A stretch of DNA of 64,000 nt from assembly GCF_030272615.1 (NCBI RefSeq), contig NC_081412.1, positions 96,969,796 through 97,033,795 on the forward strand, read 5' to 3'. Shown in pieces: positions 55,175 through 64,000 of this stretch (positions within the stretch are counted from its first letter, which is position 1; the number at the start of each line of letters is the position of its first letter). Source of the DNA: Cryptomeria japonica (taxonomy: Eukaryota > Streptophyta > Pinopsida > Cupressales > Cupressaceae). Made by a program: the position numbers and the translations under genes. The notes below the pieces were generated by a model. That model was not told where the DNA came from and did no database searches. It was given only the letters and a program-made list of their open reading frames with translations.

Positions 55175-57270
55175 CTTGTTTGATCATCAATGCATTTTGT
55201 TAAATGGAGTTGTTATCTTCTTTTTCTAGTTCAATTTCAAGTTTCATTCAAGATGTTCATTATGTTTCCTTTTATGAACATGATGATAACTTACCTATTC
55301 CTTTCATCCATAGATAGGATTTACTCTCTCCCACATTTGGTCCCACCCATGAGGACACTTTAGTGGAAGAAGAGATTATTAACACTTCTATTAAAACTTC
55401 CCCTCCTAAGGATGAAGATTTGAAGCATAATGTTGATCTTTCTCCTAAAATGTAACTCTCCCATGAATATATCTTAGAGAAAGAGGATGCTATCATAAAC
55501 ACCTTTCTCAATGTTACTTTACCTTCCATACATTGTATCTCTACTAAAGATGAAACATTATGAATATTTTTAATCGTTCTCCCAAAATTTGTCCCACTCA
55601 TAAAGATACCTTGGAGAAAGAGGAAGAAATCATTAGCACTTTCCTTGATTCTCTCCCTTCTAAAGATGAATCATTAATAAACAAAGAGTCTAATTCACCT
55701 CATTTTAGTACAATCCATGTTTCCAATAAACTTGAGAAGCCTAAGCCAAAAGTACCTCCTAATTATTTTTAGGAGTTTTAAAATACATATGTAAAACAAG
55801 TGATATGGAAAGGAAACTAACACAAAAATATGGTCTCAAAGTGCCTCACACATATAAAACTAGAATCATAAAGCAAGATTCCAATGTTCTTCTCACTTCC
55901 CTTCCTCCCCCACCTCTTAAGCAACATGTAAGCTGGGAACATAATCTTATTGAGCAACTTCATACCACCTTAGCTAATATATCTCTTTGGGATTTGATCC
56001 AAACCTCACCTTCATACCATGGTTTGTTCCAAGAATCTTTAAAAAAGGTTTATTTCCCTCCTTGTGCTATACCAAATGATAGAAAATTCTCACAATATGA
56101 TTTCCCTTCTGTAGAGGTTGAAAATAGAAATGATCACCCCTTGCATTTATGAACATAAAATAAGAGGTACCTTAATTGATAATGGTCAGCCCTTAACATT
56201 TGTTGTGTTGACTTATTAGATAAGATAAATTTGGATTATTCTTCCTTTCAACTTGATTCTCTTTATGTTTGTGGCTTTGAGAATATTGCTAGAGACTCAC
56301 TTGGTATAGCCATGTTACCTATCAAAATACTATTTGTGACTTTACTCACTCCTATTCATGTAATACCCAATGATCTTAATTATAATATTCCTTTGCATAG
56401 ATCGTGGATTCATGCTATGAAAATAGACCCTTCTACTCTTCACTGCACAATCAAATTTATACATAATAATGAAATCCACGCAATCAAGGTTAATCCTACA
56501 CCTTATTATAATCATGTTTAAGAATAAGTAGGATGCATATTTCCCTTGCATATTAAGATTTCCTCAACAATATAGTCTCCTATCAATGATGCTTCATTAG
56601 AAAAGAATTGGGATATATTAGACTTTACAACTTCATTTAACAGATATAAGGTCCCTCGATCCAAATACAAAGCCTCAAAGGAGCCTTCTGTGTCACTTCT
56701 TCAAGCTTATTCTAATTCTATTTCAACCTTTTCTTCCAATACATGTATTGATTATGATTGGGTCTATTTACCCTTTAAATATAAGAATGAATCCTCTCCT
56801 CTAAACATTTCAACACCTATGTTTTATTTTTAACATGGATGTAATGAACGTGATTAAGAATGTGCGCAACAAGTTTTTTAGACCCAAGAGAAATATACAT
56901 CACATTTTTCCAAGGAAGATTTAGGTTTTTAACCTCCTCCTTTGTCGATATCCCCTCCTACATTGTCTAATACATTTGTGTCCTCTACATTCAATTTCTC
57001 AATGAGAGATTATTTTGTATGTGCTTTTTAAAGCCAACTTGATTATTCTCACTTTGAAAAATAAAATCAACAATCATAAACAAAATCAACTGAATCCTTC
57101 CTTTTGTAAGTATCATCAAATCCATGACCATTCCACCAACAAATGTCATGACTTGGAAAATAAAATTCAACAACTTATTGTAATTGGTATCATTCAAATA
57201 CTAGATGACAATTATTTGGACTCTCATCTTATTCCTTATCCATAACGTTTAATTTCCTATTATGTTGCTT
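55175..57270 (+). pseudogene. GypD: decayed gypsy gag/protease region
   Basis: Plus-strand counterpart of GypE. The N-terminal part has about three copies of a ~45-residue motif (SP-K-PTHEDTL-E-EEII-TF) between 55320 and 55690. The linker HNLIEQLHTTLANISLWDLI (about 55941-56000) resembles that of Tat-A. A protease remnant follows (LIDNGQPLTF about 56174, then LYVCGFENIARDSLG and LHRSWIHAM, 56260-56420). Finally a finger FCKYHQIHDHSTNKC lies at 57102-57146, downstream of protease, as in GypE. Many stops and frame changes. The segment 57271-57543 to the Tat-G insertion shows no domain. Confidence 0.72.
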
Positions 57271-57543
57271 CTCACTATGGACATTGATAGCTTACCTAAA
57301 TGGGGATCATTTTCACTCATGGTTGCACAGTTATTCCTATCTCCATGCTTGGGGTGCAAGAATAGTTTTCAATCATTCCTTTTATATAAAGACTCACTTT
57401 TTCTTTGTTGAGTTGCATCTTTTGTAAATTTGTGTCCTTTCTTGCATAGAATAATCCTTCATGCTAGTACATTTGTGTTCCTTGCTTAGGACCTATTCTT
57501 CCTTGAAATTATACATCTTTTATGACTTATCCCTACTTAGTAA

Positions 57544-58323
57544 TGTATATGGTGAAAAATGGATAACAATAATAACGATATTAAAAGGCTAAATGAATTC
57601 AACCACAAAACCCTAGCCTAACAACAACAAAAATCCACCATAACATATGAAGATTACCTAAGACAATGCAAATCAAACAAAATCAGAAAGATTATACCAT
57701 CACATGTCCAATAGGGTTTGGATCTCCATTCTTCCTATCTCCATTGATCTTGCTTGATATATTTGCTCTCAGATTTTATGTGCACAAGAGCTCAACAAAG
57801 AACGGAATGTGGTTGCAAGTAGGATCGCATATGCCAAGTAGTCAATTGATCAAGTAGTTCATTCATTAGGGTTTGATAATGAAGGAAGCATCTCCTTATA
57901 TAGAAGACACAATATGAAATGGAGGGATAAGATTGAGAGGTGTAAAAAGAGGTCGGCTATGATTAGAGGGTAGGTAAAAGAAATAATAAAATAATGAAAG
58001 GGGTAGGTAGTATAGGAATTAAGAGATGAATGACATATGTCATGGGTAGAAAAGGTTAATGAATTAATTAAATAAATAAAGATTTATTTAATTAATAGAA
58101 GGAGTGGGATCAATTAATAAATAAGATATTTATTTAATTTAGGAAAAGGATAATTTAAATAAATAAATGTATTTATTTAAATGAGAAATAAGGCTAGAAG
58201 AGGATAAATGAATTAATTAAATAAATAAAGATTTATTTAATTAATAGAAGAATTAAGCTTAGATAATTAAATAAATAAATAAAATATTTATTTAATTAGA
58301 CTGGACAATTTTGGGTGTCTACA
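57544..58323 (-). repeat. 3' LTR of Tat-G (780 bp)
   Basis: The minus strand starts TGTAGACACCCAAAATTGTC and ends ACCATATACA. It is next to the purine tract and contains AATTAAATAAATAAA-type repeats (58060-58295). The distal end is inferred from TG at 57544, as no second LTR is in the window. Confidence 0.72.
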
Positions 58324-58341
58324 TTTTGCCCCTCTTTGAGA
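58324..58341 (-). other. Polypurine tract of Tat-G
   Basis: The minus strand reads TCTCAAAGAGGGGCAAAA just before the LTR start TGTAGACACC. Confidence 0.8.
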
Positions 58342-58569
58342 CAATGCGGCTTGTCGCATTGTTTCAAAGAAGATAAGATGAACTGATACAGAGTTGCCCC
58401 AAGATGGGAATAATATGCCCCCTCGAGAGATTGGATGAAAATGTCTGAAAAGATTGCAGACAATCTCTCGATAAGAAAGAGAGGCTAGAATGGACTGACC
58501 GAATAAAGTGACAAAGTCACGGGATAAAGAAGACTGACTCGGGAAACGAGGGCAAGGACTAGGGTAGTC

Positions 58570-58578
58570 TATAAGATA
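58570..58578 (+). promoter_or_regulatory. Possible TATA box of the Tat-G PMD gene
   Basis: TATAAGATA lies about 98 bases upstream of the exon-1 ATG at 58668. The distance suits a plant promoter, and Tat-A has TATATA at a similar distance. No transcript evidence. Confidence 0.3.
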
Positions 58579-58833
58579 GACCACGGGGGAAATACATCCT
58601 CATTGTCATCCACACATCCACGAGAGCAGAGTGCAGAGCGAAAATAGAGTAGCAGCAGTCAGCAGCAATGGCCTTTGTACACAGATTCGACCGCGTTCGC
58701 CGATTCCAGAGGCTAGCAGAGGTAGGAGAGCCGGTGAGTACCACAAAACCGCCTCGTACTTCGATGCATTAATTGTTGTCATTAATGCATGGTAGATAGG
58801 GAAATAAATGCACTTAGAATAGGATCCAAAAAA

Positions 58834-59140
58834 TGTCAAAAAATGTCCAGGCGCGTCTGCGTTGGTGCCAGGCGCGTCTATGCTTGCGAGGCACGTCTAT
58901 GTTTGTGCTAGGCGCGTCTATGTCAGAAAATGCATCTGTGTCGAATGTGATCGCGTCTGTGATGCGTAGGCGCATTTATGCCAAGAAGGAATGTCTGTGT
59001 CGCCCAGGCACATCTGTGCAGAGCATAGGCATGTCTATGTCTTTCAGGCATGTCTGTGTTTTTCAGGCGCGTCTGTGCAGTATTCAAGCGCGTTTATGTC
59101 AGAAAAGCACGTTTATGTCCAAAAAATGTGAATTTGTGTC
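58834..59140. repeat. GC-rich minisatellite in the Tat-G PMD intron
   Basis: More than a dozen degenerate units of roughly 14-20 bp around AGGCGCGTCTATGT, some with TCAGAAAATG spacers. Variants differ mostly at CpG positions. Confidence 0.88.
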
Positions 59141-59149
59141 TTCTAGGTC

Positions 59150-59345
59150 AAATCGACAGTTCTGTGATGAACATACGTTGTCGATTGGATAAGCTGCTGA
59201 GAGGATACACTCAAGCAGATCCTCTAGGGAAGACTAGGATAGCAAATAGGGCTAGGATTGACAATTCTATGATAGAACATACGTTGCCAATTAGGAAACT
59301 ACTCAAGAGGATTCACTCAAGCAGAGGCCCTAGGATAGGATAGAT
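59150..59345. repeat. Imperfect tandem duplication in the Tat-G PMD intron
   Basis: Two copies of a block with GACAGTTCTGTGATGAACATACGTTG and CACTCAAGCAGA at 59153 and about 59269. Confidence 0.7.
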
Positions 59346-59349
59346 CAAG

Positions 59350-59595
59350 GCACTTTGTGATGAACAATAAGTACCAAGATAGAGTACTTTGTGATGAACA
59401 GGGAGTACTAAAATATGAGTAGAACTTTGTGATGAACAGTGAGTGCAAATGTGAGCAGCACTTTGTGATGAACAGAGAGTACCACTAGGATAGAAGCAAC
59501 ACTTTGTGATGAACAGTGAGTGTCACTAGGATAGAATGCCATATGCATTTAGATAAAAAGTAGCATTTTGTGATGAACAGTGAATGCCACTATGA
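59350..59595. repeat. Second repeat family in the Tat-G PMD intron
   Basis: About six copies of CTTTGTGATGAACAGTGAGT with variable spacers containing CACTAGGATAGAA. GTGAGT in each copy resembles a splice donor. Confidence 0.85.
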
Positions 59596-61533
59596 CTGAC
59601 ATGATTGAGTTGCTTGACTGTAGGAGTATTTGTCGATGCTGGAGTCACGGGAGAGATTCCCATCAACACAGAGATTGTGACCTGAGTTGACATTCGAGGA
59701 CCAAGCTGCTATCGAGGCTATGGGTCTGAGACATGTTCTGTATGTGCCTGAGTTTTGGGTGAACATGGGACTGCTAACTACACTAGCGGAGAGTGGCACT
59801 CTGAGACTTGTACTTTTCATTTACCGATGGGTGAGATGACAGTCACCCTAGAGGATGTATACAGGATTTTTAGGATACCGATTGATGGGGAGCTGATTCC
59901 CTACGATCGAGACGAAGACAAGGAGGCCCTGAGACGAGTGTTCTGGGACCCAGGACTAGAGATGAGGGTAGGGCATGTGGCTTGGGACACTATGACAGCT
60001 ACAGGATTAGCGCTGCCAGCAGTGATAGGAGGAGCGATCAATGGGTTCTTGTGTCCTGATAGAGCGACATGGGGGTTGGCTGTGGGCTGGGGAGGAGCAT
60101 TGGAGACATTGGTGACACAGCATACCAGATATTCCTGGGGACCATGTGTGCTGGCACACCTGTACTATGAGCTGCATCAGTTTGTATACCACGGGTCAGT
60201 GGGATTGGGCTACGGGGTGACATTGTTGCAGGTGTGGGCCTATGAGCATCTGTCAGTGACGAGACCGATCCATTTTAGGGGCAGAGGTCACGGATGCAGT
60301 TTTGTTCACTTGTACGACATGATCACCTCACAACCACGGATTGGCAAGTTAGAGCACTGGCGGCGGGTGATTGACGATATTGATATGGTCATATGGAGGC
60401 CATACCTGGGATACGAGTAGTGGGAGGATGATGCGGTAGAGCTTCTCTACACCTTCCAAAGTAGGTACCTGATTGGGCGGACGCCCTATGTGCTGGAGAG
60501 GTAGCTAGTGGACTGGGTGGGTAGGCAGTTCAGTAGGATCCAGCGGATGCCACGAGGCTCAGACATGTATGCACAGACTGTCTGAGATCAGGTGCAGTTT
60601 GGGCCCCTGCTATCATATGAGCAGGTTGTTACGCAGCTAATAGAGATGATGCCCCTACCCTGGGACATGTGGCCAAAGATTGAGGATGCCGGCATGGATG
60701 CCGAGTACACAGCATATTGGGCCGAGCATCCATTCCCATGCCTGACGGATCCAAGAGAGCCATTAGATGGAGATGGAGGTGGGGATGGGGATGATGATGG
60801 AGATGATGGTGGCAGAGGCCGACGAAGGAGGAGGGGAGCAGTTAGAGAGAGGAGGGTTGCACCGCAGAGGGAGGGTGGAGAGGACAGGCAGGCTCGGGTG
60901 GTTAGAGGTCGCGGTGGATTACTGTTATAGGTGCCAACAACACAGGGTCTTAGATAGGTGCAGGTACAGGGACAGGTACCAGTACAGGCACAAGCACATG
61001 GGTAGGCACCCGTACAGGGGGAGCTATAGGCAGAGCCACAAGGGGCTGAGGCGGAGGAGGATGAGTTGACCGAGCTGAGGGAGATCTGCCAGGGATAGGC
61101 AGATGAGATCCAAGACCTGGAGAGGGAGAGGGATAGGCTTAGGAGGTGGCTCAGAGATATTGAGCAGGAGTGGGATCAAGCCATTCAGTGCTATACAGAG
61201 GCTGAGACCACACTGAGGGCTGGGAGGCAGGCAGCAAAGGACACAGGAGCTGGATATGCCTATGTTCTGCGGGCAGGAGAGGAGATTGCCTACTGGCGGG
61301 ATCTCTATTATGGTGCAGTGCCAGCAAATCAGCGGGAGAGGAGCTTCCATAGACCATCGCGGATAGCGACAACTACGGGAGGGAGCCGAAGGAGATAGGC
61401 ATCTAGTGGTGGGGTTATGGGTCCTCCACCACCACCAGATAGAGGAGACAAGAGGGATGATCCTGGAGCAGGTCCTTCAGGGGCTCAGATTCCATCGAGG
61501 CCAGGCAGCTCCAAGGGAGGGAGTTCATCATAG

Positions 61534-63289
61534 CCATAGAGGGCTCCCTATGTATCAGTATTGTACCATTGTTGTATGATGATGTAGACACCTTCGGGTG
61601 ATTGTAGCCATATGATTTTGACATCATTGTATCATGACACTTTATATATATATATATGAGAACTATATGCATGTGTACCTATGTGATGTATGTTCTTATG
61701 TGATGCTTATGATATGGATGCAAATATGTATATGATGCAATGCAATATTTTTGTTCTTTTATGTTTTATATGTGTATGCATGAGGCAAATGTGAATGTAT
61801 GTAATGCAGATGAATATGATAATGTAAATGTAAATTGTGTTAGGTGTTGTGTGCAAGATGTGATGCAGTTGTGATATCTATATGTATGTATGAAATGCTT
61901 ATATGTGGTAATGCAGGTGAAACTACATGAAATGCAAATATTTTTGGTGTGTCATTATACTCAGTCATGTGATAGCAGGCTACGCGGACTCGAGAAGGAC
62001 GATGGAAGTCAATCAAGAAAGGGGGATGAAAGATAGAAGATATGAAAGTGAAAGAGCTTCTTGTGCTTTATCATCATTGAGCTTTATTATGGCAAGTAGG
62101 TTATGACAATCGAGGCATATGTTCGACCCATAAAGTCATTGTACCCGTTTGCATGGAGATAAGACAGTCACAAACAAGGAATGCCCATGTTCACACTAGA
62201 CTCTCAGTGTCCTCATATCCTTGGACAAGTCATAGCATTACTAGGAGACAATCCATAGACAGCAAATACAAATAGGTGACGATACCCCATCCTCGCCTTT
62301 CTAGTCAAAGACATCCTGGAGATAGAATCTCTAGTCAGAGACATCCTGAAAAAGCTAAAAGACATGTCACCAAAAGATCAAATCAAAAAAAAAATCAAGA
62401 CTCTACATCAACATCCACTGTAGTCCTCAATTTTAGTGTCTCTTGTCACTTGTATAAGTCTTATTTGATTGTGGTCACAATGTTTACTTTCACAGAAAGG
62501 ATAGATAGCACTGAACCATATGTTGTCTGAGTCTGTTGAAAGATTTGATTTGTTGAAGCCCATTGTTGCTGTTGTGTCTCATCTGAAACTGACTGAATCC
62601 ATGAAACTGATACTTTATTGCAAAGAAGATGAAACTTTATTGCGGACTGGCGATGTATATCCTGCTTTTATTGCGGATTGTGCGCGGACAGACTGAAGGA
62701 AGCCGGAAGAAACTGTACTCCTCGAAACATGTGATGTTCTCAGTTCCACACCCATCACTAGATGTAGGATTTGCCTTAGCCACAGATAGGATCTGATTTA
62801 TTATGAATGGAAAGGGGTGAAAAGGGAGGTTTATTATGAATGGCTAACCAATCTTGGGTAGATCAATAACAAGCCATGATGGGAATGGGTAAGTTTATTA
62901 TGAACGAATAGGTTGTGAGTGTGTGCAAAGTGAAGGATGAAAGTGAATCTTGAAGGAGGGAGGAGAAATGTCTCTACACATGGCACTGGTGACCCAGTTT
63001 TCACCATGGTACTTGCCCAGGGTGCCACCGAAGTGGTTTTCACCATTGGACGAAATTATTTCTCTTTACTTTTTTTGATTTTTTTTCAATGTTTTTTGTG
63101 TCACAAGGCGCCTGTTTGCCAGGTTTTCACCAAGTAATGATTTTTTTGTTTTATGATTTTTTTGAATTTTTTGATTTTTTTTGTATTTTTGAAATTTTTG
63201 ATTTTTTTGTATTTTTGAAATTTTTGATTTTTTTGTATTTTTGAAATTTTTTATTTTTTTGTATTTTTGAATTAGGATATTCTGAAGAG
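61534..63289. other. Tat-G spacer between antisense gene and pol
   Basis: No ORF with a recognisable domain. It has TA-repeats (61644-61660), a small repeat TCTCTAGTCAGAGACATCC (62298-62350), several TTTATTATGAATGG copies (62797-62900) and TGGTGAAAACC-type motifs on the minus strand (62960-63135). Confidence 0.7.
63137..63275. repeat. AT-rich tandem repeat near the Tat-G pol end
   Basis: About four units of ~29 bp built from TTTTTTGTATTTTTGAAA plus TTTTTGA. Confidence 0.88.
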
Positions 63290-64000
63290 CTATGTGTAGA
63301 ACCTGCGAAGGTTCATGCTATTGATAGGATCCTCCAAAGGTTCACCTTCTATAGTTGAGAGCTGATATGCCCCAGATCCATATGCTACTGTAATGATGTA
63401 AGGACCAAGCCAATTTGGTTCGAACTTGCCCTTTTTCTCTCTGTCGTGCTGATTTTTGGGGTTTTCTCTGAGAACCAAGTCACCTACCTCAAATGTGCGA
63501 GGCTTGACTTTGTGGTTGTAGTTGTGACTCATTCGTTGTTGGTAAGCCTTGAGATGATTAAAAGAAGTTTGTCTTCGTTCATCCAGTAGTTTCAGTTCTT
63601 GTAAGCAAGAGACCCTATAGTCTTCATCACTGATGATGTTTTGCAAAGAGACCCGTAAAGAGGGTAGCTCGACCTCAATAGGCAAGATGGTTTCAGTGCC
63701 ATAGACAAGTGAATAGGGTGTAGCTCTTGTAGGTGTGCGGACACTTGTGCGGTACGCCCAAAGTGCAGGATTAAGTTGGATATGCCAATTACGGCCAGCG
63801 TCGTCGACTATCTTCTTTAAGATTTTAAGGATTGTCTTATTTGATGCCTTAGCTTGGCCATTACCTTGGGCGTAATATGATGTGGAGAAATGATAGGAAA
63901 TATGGAAGCGGTCACAGAGTTCACGAACATCCTTATTTTTGAAGGGACGCCCGTTATCAGTGATAATGGAAACAGGAATACCGTATCGGCAAATGATATA
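63290..64000 (-). pseudogene. Tat-G integrase, C-terminal half
   Basis: An open minus-strand frame from the window edge to the stop at 63290. It contains the second catalytic Asp in SIITDNGRPFKNKDV (about 63975-63930), the QGNGQ-ASNKT region, ALWAYRTSVRTPTRATPYSL, and the C-terminal GKFEPNWLGPYII and LRRFYT end. The third catalytic residue, Glu in Tat-A (GQAESSN), is Lys here (AAG, 63850-63848), a G-to-A change expected to abolish catalysis. Otherwise no stop in 710 bases. The C-terminal layout parallels Tat-A 14400-14797. Confidence 0.88.

Larger units (their letters stand above)
58734..59623 (+). other. Intron 1 of the Tat-G PMD gene (890 bp)
   Basis: Donor CCG/GTGAGTACC at 58734 and acceptor TTGCTTGACTGTAG ending at 59623. 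Phase 0 on both sides, as in Tat-A. It is filled with the minisatellites listed separately. Confidence 0.72.
58668..61533 (+). pseudogene. Plant-mobile-domain (PMD) gene antisense in Tat-G, intron-containing
   Basis: Exon 1 is 58668-58733 (22 codons, MAFVHRFDRVRRF...). Exon 2 starts at 59624 (EYLSMLESRERF) and encodes the PMD core: QAAIEAMGLRHVLYVPEFW, TCTFHLPMGEMTVTLEDVYR (59812-59871), GHVAWDTMTATGLALPAV, WAYEHLSVTRPIHF and WRPYLGYE. A Gly/Asp-rich, Arg-rich low-complexity region (60760-60930) and a coiled coil (ELTELREICQG to 61190) follow, then a Ser/Gly tail with TAG at 61531. Damage: TGA near 59680, a one-base frameshift at about 59785, and TAG/TGA at 60418, 60502, 60583, 60928 and beyond. 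Same domain order as the Tat-A gene, though sequences differ clearly. The host role of PMD proteins in transposon silencing is known; the role here is not. Confidence 0.8.
57544..64000 (-). mobile_element. Tat-G: Tat-type gypsy element, 3' half, with antisense PMD gene
   Basis: On the minus strand it runs from integrase (64000-63290), spacer, a PMD gene in the opposite direction (58668-61533), polypurine tract (58341-58324) and 3' LTR (58323-57544). The layout equals that of Tat-A. RT and the 5' LTR are beyond the window. Inserted in GypD. Confidence 0.85.

Noticed and set aside
58834-59140. CRISPR-like array
   Set aside because: The repeats are short, degenerate and lack uniform unique spacers; this is a plant minisatellite in an intron.
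59590-59820. Minus-strand 76-codon ORF
   Set aside because: Antisense to PMD exon 2, no similarity to anything recognised.
1-64000. Host protein-coding genes, tRNA or rRNA genes
   Set aside because: All domain-bearing frames belong to retrotransposons; the PMD genes are carried on elements. No cloverleaf or rRNA-like sequence was noticed, though a covariance search was not possible.

Overview
The window is nuclear DNA of a seed plant with a large, repeat-rich genome. A conifer or other gymnosperm seems likely, but this is inferred from repeat style only and the species cannot be read from the sequence. I found no host single-copy gene, tRNA, rRNA or CRISPR. Nearly every base can be assigned to retrotransposons nested inside one another, most of them decayed by C-to-T/G-to-A transitions that turn Arg, Gln and Trp codons into stops. 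Element labels below are local.

Left block (1-39 kb), one deep nest. The outermost is a Ty1/copia element (Cop3, + strand; RT/RNase H from 36054, LTR from 37774). Cop2 (copia, + strand, 3' LTR 34696-36053) sits inside it; its 5' LTR lies left of the window. Cop2 carries two insertions: a minus-strand copia-like element (Cop1, 1-1996) in its gag, and an L1-type LINE (L1-a, minus strand, 4907-33080, 17-bp target-site duplication) in its RT. L1-a is split within its RNase H domain by a gypsy cluster (7413-27471, flanked by GTCAT on both sides). The cluster holds Tat-A (7413-20094, paired 1664-bp LTRs), a fragment of a second LINE (L1-b) and Tat-B, whose 1148-aa gag-protease ORF is intact but has no pol.

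Middle block (39-57.5 kb). After Cop3 come a minus-strand copia LTR (Cop4), a decayed minus-strand gypsy (GypE) and, head to head with it, a decayed plus-strand gypsy (GypD). GypD is interrupted by a striking array at 44933-55169: four ~1.65-kb LTR-like units separated by three internal segments of exactly 238 bp, with one flanking AGTAT duplication. The array itself contains a permuted copia insertion (45156-46635) and a gypsy solo LTR (49291-50726).

Right block (57.5-64 kb). The 3' portion of another Tat-type gypsy (Tat-G, minus strand) runs off the window end.

The most interesting system is shared by Tat-A and Tat-G. Each carries, between pol and the 3' LTR and in antisense orientation, a plant-mobile-domain (PMD) gene with a phase-0 intron at the same place near its N-terminus. 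Because these splice sites are readable only in the antisense transcript, the intron can survive reverse transcription of the sense genomic RNA. Other notable points are a conserved LTR hairpin whose 14-nt loop is inverted between related LTRs, and a division of labour in which Tat-A has pol but no recognisable capsid gag while Tat-B has gag but no pol.
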